A stretch of 50,507 nucleotides of DNA from K189A clade bacterium (GTDB lineage Bacteria; Pseudomonadota; Gammaproteobacteria; Pseudomonadales; Azotimanducaceae). The DNA lies in NCBI GenBank assembly GCA_902631405.1, contig CACOYI010000008.1, forward strand, positions 1 through 50,507, read 5' to 3'. The notes beneath the pieces were generated by a model. The model was not told the DNA's origin. It was given only the letters and a program-made list of their open reading frames with translations, and did not search any database. Made by a program: the position numbers and the translations under genes. The number at the start of each line of letters is the position of its first letter. Positions within the stretch are counted from its first letter, which is position 1. Positions 8,452 through 16,525 of this stretch are shown piece after piece.

Positions 8452-9846
8452 TTACCTTCCTGAGGCCCCTTCAGCTGCTGCCAGTTGTTCTTGGCGCTTA
8501 CTTTCCCGGTCGATGTATGAGATCCACTGACCACACGTTCGCTGGTTGGCCTTATCTTCCTCTCTCCTCGCTATATTTCTACAAGAAACGAACGAGGTTC
8601 TAGCACTACGAAGCTTGTTCTGGTTGAAATGACACATACCCTTGACGACATGAACACTTTGCGGCTTTCTTAGACCGCCCTTGTCAAGAGCATTGGTAGC
8701 CGCCAGAACACATTTATCATACTGGTCGTCTTCAAGATAAAGATACGATAAACGCTCAAATATTTTCCCGTCTTCCGCCACTTTGGCTGCTTCTTCGAAA
8801 ACAGGAATCGCTTCATCCACCTCTTGCGCTAATTGCCACGCTTGACCAAGAGCGTTCAAATCTCGCTCATCTCTCTCCAATGCCTCGCGCTTGAAACCCT
8901 CGACAAGAACCTTTGCAGCTCTATATGGAACCTCTTCTTGCATCAACAGGCCAGCCAGATTGGTATAATCTGTCCGTTTGGAGAACATAACGACATCGTC
9001 ATCCTCCCCTCTGCTTAGTTCAGATGTATAAGCCGCCTCTAACGCATATAGTTGTTTTTTCTCGAAACCTTCTTGGCCGTAAACTCCCGCCAGTCTTATC
9101 CAATGTTCTCTTTTTGGAAACTGGTCAACCAGTATCTCCATTACGCGAAGAACATTTGTCCAGTCTTCTTTCTCGAAATAGAGGAAAGCCAAAAGGCCCC
9201 AGTTCTGTTCGGTTATCCTTCCATTTGTCTCTTCAGCTATCTTTATACCCAGCTCCATTTGTTCTATAGCCTTGTCATACTCCTTCATTTGGTAGTAGAC
9301 CATTGCCATGAAAAACCGAGGCTGCGCGGTGGGGTTAGCCGCTTTCGTGATCCATATCTCCATGTAGTAGAGGGCGTCCTCGTACTTCTCCTGGACATAA
9401 CTCAGCTGAGACACGGTATAAAGTGTAGTCACCTCTAATCCCTCTGGAATCTTTTCTCCTTGGGCAACCACAATCTTGTACTGCTCAATCGCGTTCGTGT
9501 AATCCTCTTCCAAATAGTATAGGTACCCCAGCATATTTCTCAGGTTTGCCAACTCGTTTTCGTTGTAACGCCGAGTTCTTCCAAGCGCGTCAGTAATTAC
9601 TTTCTTAGCTTCGGTATAGTCTCTTTGACCATCTGGCTTCTCTTGCTCCAGATTGATCAATTCTTGCCCTTGTCCCAGTTTTTTAAAAACCTGCTCGCTT
9701 ATCGCTGGCACTCTACGCGTCTTCTTCTTTTTTTCTGCTTGCTGAGCATTCGCTGAATTGCTTTCAATGAGGGAACCGGGTAGCACGGACAACAGAAAAG
9801 CCGAGGAAATACCGAGAACAAAAGTACTAATGAGTTTTTTGTACAT
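8452..9846 (-). CDS. Secreted TPR-repeat protein of the TonB2-type cluster
   Basis: From the ATG at 9846 the protein has 464 residues. A GGAGG sits 8 nt before this ATG, and a signal peptide follows at once (KKLISTFVLGISSAFLLSVL), ending near SANAQQ. An upstream ATG at 9873 would overlap tonB and place nine polar residues before the signal. The rest is helical tetratricopeptide-like repeats (LGYLYYLEEDYTNAIEQYK, MVYYQMKEYDKAIEQM, YLEDDQYDKCVLAA). It is the last gene of the operon and probably a periplasmic helper of the TonB complex; its molecular role is not established. Confidence 0.85.
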   Translation of the reverse strand: MYKKLISTFVLGISSAFLLSVLPGSLIESNSANAQQAEKKKKTRRVPAISEQVFKKLGQGQELINLEQEKPDGQRDYTEAKKVITDALGRTRRYNENELANLRNMLGYLYYLEEDYTNAIEQYKIVVAQGEKIPEGLEVTTLYTVSQLSYVQEKYEDALYYMEIWITKAANPTAQPRFFMAMVYYQMKEYDKAIEQMELGIKIAEETNGRITEQNWGLLAFLYFEKEDWTNVLRVMEILVDQFPKREHWIRLAGVYGQEGFEKKQLYALEAAYTSELSRGEDDDVVMFSKRTDYTNLAGLLMQEEVPYRAAKVLVEGFKREALERDERDLNALGQAWQLAQEVDEAIPVFEEAAKVAEDGKIFERLSYLYLEDDQYDKCVLAATNALDKGGLRKPQSVHVVKGMCHFNQNKLRSARTSFVSCRNIARREEDKANQRTCGQWISYIDRESKRQEQLAAAEGASGR

Positions 9847-9865
9847 TAATTTTACCTCCGAAGAT

Positions 9866-10477
9866 CTACCCATCGGCCATTTCGAATGTGATACGCGTCT
9901 TTACGCCCGGCACATCAACCGGCTCGCCATTAATAACCTTCGGTTTATATTTATATTTGAGAGCAGCGTTTATCGCAGCACGATTAAATATTCCTGGCGG
10001 TTTGGCATCTATCACTACAGGATCCCGGACAGCGCCTGTCTTTGTAACCCAGTATTCGACAATCACATAGCCCTCAATGCCTCGCGTCTGTGCTCTGCGA
10101 GGATACTGCGGATTTACCTTAACGATGGGTAAGTACTCACCATCCGTACTATATCCTCCGCCATCGACATTCAAATTGAGATTTGCATCAACTGCAGACA
10201 TATCGACCCCGGTCGAAACGTCCGCTGACTCGAATTCAGGTTTGGGCATATCGGGCGGAGGCTCATCTGGTGGCGGTGGTGGCTTGGGCTTTCTTTGCTT
10301 AGTCTGAAGATCTTGATCTTCCTCTAACCTGACGAAGTCAAGCAACCTACCTTGTGCACCCTCGTCCAACCTCGCCTCATCTGTGGAGATCACAGCCTGC
10401 ATGATGTAGAAAAGGATAAGCGTAACAAAAGCGCCCAGGCCAAGTGCTATCCCATATCTTTGAAGAGTTTCTGACAC
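9866..10477 (-). CDS. tonB: TonB-family energy transducer (TonB2 type)
   Basis: The 203-residue protein has one N-terminal transmembrane helix (GIALGLGAFVTLILFYIMQ), a short proline-rich stretch (KPKPPPPPDEPPPDMPKP, about residues 63-80) and the C-terminal TonB fold (YPRRAQTRGIEGYVIVEYWV, then FNRAAINAALKYKYKP). It transmits proton-motive force from ExbB/ExbD to outer-membrane receptors. The short proline region resembles TonB2 proteins. GTG start with AGGTGG in front. It begins 8 nt after exbD. Confidence 0.93.
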   Translation of the reverse strand: MSETLQRYGIALGLGAFVTLILFYIMQAVISTDEARLDEGAQGRLLDFVRLEEDQDLQTKQRKPKPPPPPDEPPPDMPKPEFESADVSTGVDMSAVDANLNLNVDGGGYSTDGEYLPIVKVNPQYPRRAQTRGIEGYVIVEYWVTKTGAVRDPVVIDAKPPGIFNRAAINAALKYKYKPKVINGEPVDVPGVKTRITFEMADG

Positions 10478-10485
10478 TAGTCCAC

Positions 10486-10902
10486 CTACTTTTCTGTTGA
10501 GATCGCGACTTCGCGCATGCCGGCGGCTCTCGCGGCATTCAAAACCGCAAGGACTTTCTCATGCTGGGACTTCTTATCTGCTTGAACAACCAATCCGCCT
10601 TTGGGATTCTCTGCGTGCAGCCGTTCTATGTGTGCTCTCAGGGCAGATGCGTCAACCCTCTTTTTATCGATCCATATTTCTCCGGATGGGCCCACCGCAA
10701 CTAAAATTGCCACTGTCGGCTTTTGGATCGCTGTTAACGCGTCTGGCCTTAACACTTCTATACCAGCCTGTTTAATAAAGGTCGCGGTCACAATGAAGAA
10801 GATTAGCATAATGAATACCACATCGAGCATTGGAGTGAGTGAATCATTTATGTTGACGTCTGACGTCTCTCCCTGCCCCATTCCAAAACTTCTTCTTGCC
10901 AT
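10486..10902 (-). CDS. exbD: ExbD-type biopolymer transport protein
   Basis: The 138-residue protein has the ExbD/TolR layout: a short cytoplasmic N-terminus, one transmembrane helix starting at SLTPMLDVVFIMLIFFIV with the proton-carrying aspartate (MLD), and a periplasmic domain ending VLNAARAAGMREVAISTEK. It forms the proton channel with ExbB. It sits between the ExbB-like and TonB genes with gaps of 13 and 8 nt. Confidence 0.93.
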   Translation of the reverse strand: MARRSFGMGQGETSDVNINDSLTPMLDVVFIMLIFFIVTATFIKQAGIEVLRPDALTAIQKPTVAILVAVGPSGEIWIDKKRVDASALRAHIERLHAENPKGGLVVQADKKSQHEKVLAVLNAARAAGMREVAISTEK

Positions 10903-10915
10903 GAAATCTTCCTAT

Positions 10916-11431
10916 TTAGTGATCCAAAAGGAGACTATCTTCGAACCGCCTTGATTCTGTGTCTATTTTTCTTGTTAGGTAAGTCGTTCCTACCATGCCC
11001 GACAACGACGCAATCATTCCAGACATAGTTGGAATGGTCGCTGCAGAAACACCCGCAGCCATCGATCGAGCATTTCCGCCCTGAACAGCCATCGCCTGAA
11101 AGACTTCTATCATACCAGTTACAGTTCCCAGCAGCCCAAACAGGGGGCACATAGCAACGCAAGTCGCGATGATAGGCATCGAGCCTGTAATTTGTGATTT
11201 ACCTTGTGACACCATACTTGTACGAACTTGATGCGCTGTCCAAGAGTTCCGTTCAGCCCTGCTCTCCCAGCGTGTTGTCGCAGTTAACAAGAAGGTTCCG
11301 TGCTCTTTATAAAAGTACCAAATTCGTTCAAAGATCAAGGTCCACATCAGGCACGTTAATAGCGCGATGAATGGGAGGACAGGTCCTCCCATATCCATGT
11401 ATTTCGCCAGATCTAAGTAGATCTCACCCAT
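10916..11431 (-). CDS. ExbB2-type MotA/TolQ/ExbB proton channel protein
   Basis: The 171-residue protein has a first membrane helix near the N-terminus (GGPVLPFIALLTCLMWTLIF) and the conserved channel region IATCVAMCPLFGLLGTVTGMIEVFQAM followed by SAATIPTMSGMIAS. It is the short ExbB form found in TonB2 systems, where it works beside a long ExbB-like protein (TtpC). It follows the long paralogue by 17 nt and precedes exbD by 13 nt. Confidence 0.9.
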   Translation of the reverse strand: MGEIYLDLAKYMDMGGPVLPFIALLTCLMWTLIFERIWYFYKEHGTFLLTATTRWESRAERNSWTAHQVRTSMVSQGKSQITGSMPIIATCVAMCPLFGLLGTVTGMIEVFQAMAVQGGNARSMAAGVSAATIPTMSGMIASLSGMVGTTYLTRKIDTESRRFEDSLLLDH

Positions 11432-11448
11432 GAAGCCTAACTCCTACT

Positions 11449-12924
11449 CTAACCTAGCGGTTGCCCTGCTTTCTCTGCATGTTCGGCTATTAAGCCAGCG
11501 CTTTGCTCCTCAATCTTATGGAGGATGCCTCTAGCCATCTGCTGAACCACCGAATGGAGCAAGGTTGTAGGTATCGCTACGCATATACCCAATACTGTTG
11601 TCATCAAAGCGGTCGATATACCTCCAGCCATAGTTTTCGGATCACCTGTTCCGAACAACGTTATCGCTTGGAAAGTCTCGATCATTCCGATCACGGTACC
11701 CAATAGACCGGCAAGCGGCGCTACGACAGATATGACTTGAATAAAACTGATGTATTTATTGATATCCGGCGTTTCACTGAGTATCGCCTCACCCATTTTC
11801 AACTCGAGCGTTTCAAGATCCACTTCCTTATTTTCTTCGTAGACACTGAGAACTCGGCCCAATGGGTTATCTCTGGTTGGGGCGCCAGGATTAGCCATTT
11901 GAGCATTAACTTTCCTGCCTATTACATATTGAAGGTCGTACAACCGGTAGATGGCTATTGCTAGCGCGATAATACCCACGATGATGATAATTGCACCAAT
12001 AACTCCACCTTGACCGTCTGAGAATGGCAGGAAGTAGCCCGAATCCAGAAGCCCACCCATGACAGTTCCCACTCTCTCGCCAAAACTCGGTGCCTGTATC
12101 AAGAGTGATAGCAAAGACCCTCTTGTTGGATCTACGTAAAACTCCGTTACTTCACCGGGTGAGGCGCCCAACAAATCTTCGGCTGTTCCGGTGAAACGAC
12201 CGTCTGGTTGACTAGGCAACTCAGCAATAGTTTGGGTGTCAACATTCCATTGTAGGTATTCATCGTCCCCTAGCAATGCAAAGGAACCGACCCTAACAAT
12301 ATCCGTTGTTACTTTCTCGCCGCTCAGTTTGGTTATTGTTCCCTGATACTTGGAAACCTTCCCTGACTCGATTATCTCCCTTTGCAGATGTTCCCAGAGC
12401 TCCTCCATCTCATCGATACTTGCGAGCTGAGTTGAGGTGCCCATTTTCTTAGCGAGTTCGCTCAAGAACTCGCCTCTATTCGGGTACTGGCTAGAGATAA
12501 CAGAACCTTCGAAAAGCCCTCGGGTGTCACCCGCGACCTGCTGGAGTACACCGAATAACTCTCTCAAGCTTCCCAACCGCTTATCAAGCTGTTCGGTCAT
12601 ATCACCGATACGAATCTCGTTCTCCTCAAAGGTGGTCTCAAGCCGATCCGATCGCCTTTCTTCCCGAGCTTTCTCAGCTTGGGCATCCTTCAACATCTTT
12701 GCTTGGTTAGCTTTGTCCTGTGCGAAACGACGCTCTCTGGCTGCATGCTCCTTTGATTCAACCACACGGCGGTCTTCAATATTTTTAAGAAGCTCATCTA
12801 GTGTACTAGGTTGAACAATCTCGACAATTGCCTCGCTTTCTGCTTCTTCAGCCAGAGCCGTTGCGGATAGAGCCGCCACCAATAGAAAGGTGAGGTTCTT
12901 TTTCATTGCTAGGATATATTTCAT
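11449..12924 (-). CDS. TtpC-like long MotA/TolQ/ExbB protein
   Basis: The 491-residue protein has a signal peptide (NLTFLLVAALSATALA), a long charged coiled-coil periplasmic part (about residues 30-290) and a C-terminal ExbB domain: helices IIIIVGIIALAIAIYRLYDL, ISFIQVISVVAPLAGLLGTV, and STALMTTVLGICVAIPTT. This architecture matches TtpC, which in Vibrio and Shewanella TonB2 systems is needed with ExbB2-ExbD2-TonB2. GGAGG stands 7 nt before the ATG, and the ATG overlaps the DUF3450 stop (ATGA), indicating translational coupling. Confidence 0.9.
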   Translation of the reverse strand: MKYILAMKKNLTFLLVAALSATALAEEAESEAIVEIVQPSTLDELLKNIEDRRVVESKEHAARERRFAQDKANQAKMLKDAQAEKAREERRSDRLETTFEENEIRIGDMTEQLDKRLGSLRELFGVLQQVAGDTRGLFEGSVISSQYPNRGEFLSELAKKMGTSTQLASIDEMEELWEHLQREIIESGKVSKYQGTITKLSGEKVTTDIVRVGSFALLGDDEYLQWNVDTQTIAELPSQPDGRFTGTAEDLLGASPGEVTEFYVDPTRGSLLSLLIQAPSFGERVGTVMGGLLDSGYFLPFSDGQGGVIGAIIIIVGIIALAIAIYRLYDLQYVIGRKVNAQMANPGAPTRDNPLGRVLSVYEENKEVDLETLELKMGEAILSETPDINKYISFIQVISVVAPLAGLLGTVIGMIETFQAITLFGTGDPKTMAGGISTALMTTVLGICVAIPTTLLHSVVQQMARGILHKIEEQSAGLIAEHAEKAGQPLG

Positions 12925-13697
12925 TGCGCTACCTCCGGGCCCATAATCGGCAGGGCTAACATGTCTATAGTCGCTTGCTGACGGGCCATGCGTATACCTT
13001 GACGAATAGAGCTCTCATAACTCGAATCGATCTCTTCATACCTTTCTGAGCCCACATTCCACATACCCGTCGACTCTCCATCCTGGGTCTGATAAACGAG
13101 AGCAATACGGCCCACCTTTAGCATATCTACAATTCTTTCTGTTCCATCGATCTCTATGGTGTCGCCATAGGTTTCCATCGTACGGCCATACTCGTTCTCT
13201 ATTTGATAAGCCCTAAGGATTTGAGAGAATTTCTCAGATACAGCTACATCTGCTCTGTCCATAATCTCTCTTAAACGTTCCACGCGATCTCGCCTCTCAG
13301 TCATCAAGAAGGGGATATCCAGCCCTATAAACTGGTCCAAGTAATCAATCATTCGCTCCATTAAAGGAGAGACTTGTCGCTCGATGACCGTTACTTCGTC
13401 TATCGATTGAGCTAGCTGCATCATTTCTTTTTCCTGACTAGAAATTTGTCGTTCGAGCTGCCTGTTATAAACACGAAGACCCTCGATCTCCTTCAATACA
13501 ATCTTGTAGTCAGACAGGAGTTGATTTGTTTCTTCATTCAGTCTGTCGATTTTTGCCTGCGACTTTTTAGCATTTGTGTTCATGCTCTCTGCGACCTGAA
13601 ATACATCAGACAAAGAGGCTGCAAACAACGATCCGCTGAATGAGCACAGCGCTGCACTGAGCACTAAGCTAAAAAGAGCTCTTTTACTTTTATCCAT
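12921..13697 (-). CDS. DUF3450 family periplasmic protein of the TonB2 cluster
   Basis: From the ATG at 13697, preceded by AGGAA 5 nt upstream, the protein has 258 residues: a signal peptide (LFSLVLSAALCSFSGSLFA), a long coiled coil (about residues 25-90) and a globular part with FLMTERRDRVERLREIM, as in DUF3450. Members sit at the head of TtpC-ExbB-ExbD-TonB-TPR operons; the biochemical role is unknown. An upstream in-frame start at 13769 would add 24 residues ahead of the signal peptide and is less likely. Confidence 0.87.
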   Translation of the reverse strand: MDKSKRALFSLVLSAALCSFSGSLFAASLSDVFQVAESMNTNAKKSQAKIDRLNEETNQLLSDYKIVLKEIEGLRVYNRQLERQISSQEKEMMQLAQSIDEVTVIERQVSPLMERMIDYLDQFIGLDIPFLMTERRDRVERLREIMDRADVAVSEKFSQILRAYQIENEYGRTMETYGDTIEIDGTERIVDMLKVGRIALVYQTQDGESTGMWNVGSERYEEIDSSYESSIRQGIRMARQQATIDMLALPIMGPEVAQ

Positions 13698-13911
13698 ACT
13701 TATTCCTAAAGGAAGACCAACCATTGGCGCTGACGCGTTAGTTAAGGAACTGTTCCTTATCAAAGACACTTAGACACCCCCCATTTATCGCCTACTCCAC
13801 AGGTCGACCGACTATCTAGACACTGGCAACCCGCGACCGCGATCGTCTGCCCGAGAAAGGCAATTCGGAGTTCTTCCCTTCAGAACCCCACGACCTCCGT
13901 TAACGGGCAAA

Positions 13912-13939
13912 AAAGTAACAAAGACTTGATATATGTCAA
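13912..13939 (-). promoter_or_regulatory. Promoter of the TonB2-type operon
   Basis: On the minus strand TTGACA (13939-13934), a 16-nt spacer and TACTTT (13917-13912) form a good sigma-70 promoter, leaving a leader of about 200 nt before the DUF3450 start. The rest of the 300-nt gap 13698-13997 shows no ORF or RNA that I can recognise. Confidence 0.55.
13926..13939. promoter_or_regulatory. FNR/Anr-like box overlapping the -35
   Basis: TTGATATATGTCAA is a near-palindrome (TTGAT-N4-GTCAA, one change from the FNR consensus TTGAT-N4-ATCAA). It overlaps the -35 of the TonB operon promoter, a position that would favour repression. No Fur-box-like sequence is apparent in this gap. Confidence 0.4.
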
Positions 13940-13997
13940 TAGTGCAAAAGTTGGAAATATGTGCTTCGCAAGGCTTCCGCGTCCGCAAGAACTTATT

Positions 13998-14303
13998 TTA
14001 GCGCCTCATCCCTCCACCGGCAGACACGGAGCTCGACATAATATCGTCTAATTGCTGCTGAGTTTTCATCCTTAAATTTTCCCAGCCTGCTGCTGAAAGA
14101 CAGACTCTCCGCTTCATATGGGTGCCAGTAACTTTGATTTTCTTGCAAATCATTTTTTTTTCAGGAGTGCTTGTTGCTGCCGATGTTTTTGAGTTGAGCA
14201 CAGCTTTCTTTTTTCCTTCAGCCAAACGCTCATCCGCCCAAGAAATTTGCGTAACTAGGAAAGCGATTAAGGCGGGCACTATAAACTTGCAGATATTTGC
14301 CAT
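13998..14303 (-). CDS. Small secreted protein with a Cys pair, unknown
   Basis: The 101-residue protein has an N-terminal signal peptide (FIVPALIAFLVTQISWA) and a lysine-rich segment. Its mature core reads MICKKIKVTGTHMKRRVCL with cysteines at 53 and 68, which could form a disulfide in the periplasm, followed by GWENL and a glutamine-rich helix. The core pattern C-(x)14-C around TGT/S with a basic run resembles small uncharacterised exported proteins of marine Gammaproteobacteria; no function is known to me. AGAGGAG precedes the ATG. It lies upstream of the TonB operon in the same direction. Confidence 0.72.
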   Translation of the reverse strand: MANICKFIVPALIAFLVTQISWADERLAEGKKKAVLNSKTSAATSTPEKKMICKKIKVTGTHMKRRVCLSAAGWENLRMKTQQQLDDIMSSSVSAGGGMRR

Positions 14304-14430
14304 CGAAAACTCCTCTCACTTTTTATACTTTATCACTATCCTCGCCACTGCAGATTATTAATCGATTTCAATATCGTCCGTCAGACTGGTGTAAAATCTC
14401 AGCACGAGGGCATCTAAGAGGATAATGTAA

Positions 14431-15093
14431 ATGGAACAAGCACCAAATGTGAAGCTTGATGCGATATTGTGGGATTTCGGCGGAGTGTTCACTACGAGTC
14501 CTTTTGAGAACTTTAATCTGCTCGAAGAACGTTGTGGGGCACCAAGAGACTTCATTCGAACTCTCAATTCTGTTAATCCGACAACGAACGCGTGGGCTCA
14601 ATTCGAGTCGAATCAGGTAAGTCTTGAGGAATTTGACGAGCTTTTCGCGAAAGAGAGCAAATTAGCTGGACATGAGATCAGGGGTAAGGACGTTATTAGT
14701 ATGTTGAGCGGCGATCTCCGCCCAAAAATGATTGAACTCCTTAAGCTGTGCAAAGAACAATATAAAGTCGCATGCATCACAAATAATGTGAAAGCTGGTC
14801 GGGGCCCAGGCATGAGCAGCGACGATGACAAGGCGAGCAAAGTGTCGAAGGTCATGGAGTTGTTTGATGATGTCATAGAGTCCAGTGTAGAAGGCATCAG
14901 AAAGCCTAATCCCGAAATCTACAAACTCGCTTGCCGAAGGATCTCGGTCGAGCCTGAAAAATGCCTTTTTATAGACGACTTGGGGATAAACTTGAAACCC
15001 GCCAAGGAGCTGGGGATGAAAACGATTAAAGTCTTATCCGAGGCGCAGGCGTTAAAAGATATCTGCCTGATAACCAACATAAATCTGCAATAG
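14431..15093 (+). CDS. HAD-superfamily hydrolase (epoxide-hydrolase-N-like phosphatase subtype)
   Basis: The 220-residue protein has HAD motif I as ILWDFGGVFTTSP (nucleophile aspartate near residue 13), motif II ACITNN, motif III around GIRKPNPEIY and motif IV LFIDDLGINLKPA. The FGGV form and the length match the subgroup containing the phosphatase domains of soluble epoxide hydrolase and ACAD10. Substrate is unknown. A GAGG lies 9 nt before the ATG. It is convergent with the ribokinase-like gene, so context adds little. Confidence 0.82.
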   Translation: MEQAPNVKLDAILWDFGGVFTTSPFENFNLLEERCGAPRDFIRTLNSVNPTTNAWAQFESNQVSLEEFDELFAKESKLAGHEIRGKDVISMLSGDLRPKMIELLKLCKEQYKVACITNNVKAGRGPGMSSDDDKASKVSKVMELFDDVIESSVEGIRKPNPEIYKLACRRISVEPEKCLFIDDLGINLKPAKELGMKTIKVLSEAQALKDICLITNINLQ

Positions 15094-15113
15094 ACAGCAA
15101 CCGCCTCACCAAA

Positions 15114-16034
15114 TTAGAGATCTAATGTCTTCAATTCCTGCTCGCCTGCAAGGGTCTCTACCGCATCAAGGCTCGGGATCGAATCCACGGCACCAGCTTT
15201 GGTAGTCGCTAGTGCTCCTGCCGCACTCGCTAGTGTTATCGATTCATGAAGGTCTCTCCCGGCTACGAGCGTTGCCATCAAGTAGCCGATAAAAGAATCC
15301 CCAGCTGCTGTCTCGTCCGTTGCATCTATATTAAATGATCCCATTCCTTTGCGCGCAGAGTCCTTTGCCCGGTAGAGCCAAACTCCCTCTTCTCCGAGAG
15401 TCAGCACAATATCTACCTCGGGATAAGCTTTTATCAACGAGTCAAAGGCAAGCTTAGGCGAGGGCTTAGATGAAAGTGCCATCGCCTCTAATTCATTAAC
15501 AATGATGAGAGCCACCTTCGATAAAGGATAGTCAAACATCCTCTCGTCTGCCGGCGCTATATTAATAGCCACCTTTTTTCCTTCTTGAGCGGCAAGCTCT
15601 ATAGCCTCAGCGATACCATTTGTCTCGTTCTGCAATAACAGCCAGTCCGTGTCCTCTAACCTCAAAATAGCATCTTGTATGACTTCACTGTCTATTTGCC
15701 TGTTAGCACCTGCAGATATGACAATGGAATTTCTTCCATCCTCATCGACTTGAATAACGGCGTGACCAGAGGGAGCACCACCCACTTTAACGAATCTAGA
15801 GGAAATTCCAGCTTTTCCCAGCTCAGCAATTAGCTCGTCGCCATCTAAACCAACACAACCAACATGCTCAACCGACGCACCTGCTTTTGCTGCCGCTATC
15901 GATTGGTTCAAGCCTTTTCCACCAGAGAAAGTAGCCCAACTTGCACTGGTAACCGTCTCTCCTTGAGCTGCAATATTAGGAACCTTATAAACGCGGTCAA
16001 TACACAGTGAACCGATATTGATGAGTTTACCCAT
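15114..16034 (-). CDS. PfkB/ribokinase-family sugar kinase
   Basis: The 306-residue protein carries both PfkB signatures: FSGGKGLNQSIAAAKAGA (about residues 36-53) near the N-terminus and DATDETAAGDSFIGYL (about residues 241-256), which holds the catalytic aspartate in AAGDSF. Overall it resembles ribokinases, which phosphorylate ribose or nucleosides. It follows the 2Fe-2S subunit gene by 11 nt, so it is likely co-transcribed with the hydroxylase subunits; this could hint at nucleoside or purine use, but that is inference. Confidence 0.85.
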   Translation of the reverse strand: MGKLINIGSLCIDRVYKVPNIAAQGETVTSASWATFSGGKGLNQSIAAAKAGASVEHVGCVGLDGDELIAELGKAGISSRFVKVGGAPSGHAVIQVDEDGRNSIVISAGANRQIDSEVIQDAILRLEDTDWLLLQNETNGIAEAIELAAQEGKKVAINIAPADERMFDYPLSKVALIIVNELEAMALSSKPSPKLAFDSLIKAYPEVDIVLTLGEEGVWLYRAKDSARKGMGSFNIDATDETAAGDSFIGYLMATLVAGRDLHESITLASAAGALATTKAGAVDSIPSLDAVETLAGEQELKTLDL

Positions 16035-16045
16035 GGCGAAGTCTA

Positions 16046-16525
16046 TTAAGCCGGACTCGCAAGCTCTTTTGCCGCATCTTGCACCGCTCGAACGATCTTG
16101 TCATAACCGGTACACCTGCAGAGATTCCCGGCTAACCAATACCTTATCGTCTCCTCGTCAGGATCGGGATTTTTCTCCAACAGGGCTTTCGAGGCAACGA
16201 TAAAACCAGGAGTGCAGATTCCGCACTGCAAAGCCGCATGTTCGAGAAATTTGCTCTGAAGAACATGCAACCCATCCTTGCCTGATATGCCCTCAATTGT
16301 CTCGATCTCGGAATCTTCAGCCTCCGCAGCCAACATCAAACAGGAACATACCAGTCTCCCATCAACCTGGATGGAACATGCCCCGCAATCTCCAGTACCA
16401 CACCCCTCTTTAGTACCGGTCATTCCCAATGTGTCCCTCAAAACACTCAACATCGTCTCGTGCGGCTCGCACAAATATTCAACCGGGTCACCATTTATAC
16501 TGGTTTCAACATGAAGTTTTGGCAT
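16046..16525 (-). CDS. 2Fe-2S subunit of a molybdenum hydroxylase (CoxS/XdhC-like)
   Basis: The 159-residue protein has the plant-ferredoxin-type cluster motif GCGTGDCGACSI (Cys 42, 47, 50 and a fourth at 62) and the helical second-cluster motifs QCGICTPGF and NLCRCTGYDKIV. It is the electron-transfer subunit of xanthine/CO-dehydrogenase-type enzymes. It begins directly after the FAD-subunit stop. The catalytic molybdopterin subunit normally encoded alongside is not here. Confidence 0.92.
   Translation of the reverse strand: MPKLHVETSINGDPVEYLCEPHETMLSVLRDTLGMTGTKEGCGTGDCGACSIQVDGRLVCSCLMLAAEAEDSEIETIEGISGKDGLHVLQSKFLEHAALQCGICTPGFIVASKALLEKNPDPDEETIRYWLAGNLCRCTGYDKIVRAVQDAAKELASPA

Noticed and set aside
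8452-9873. Longer TPR protein starting at 9873
   Set aside because: The ATG at 9846 has a GGAGG at ideal distance and begins directly with a signal peptide; the longer form puts polar residues before it.
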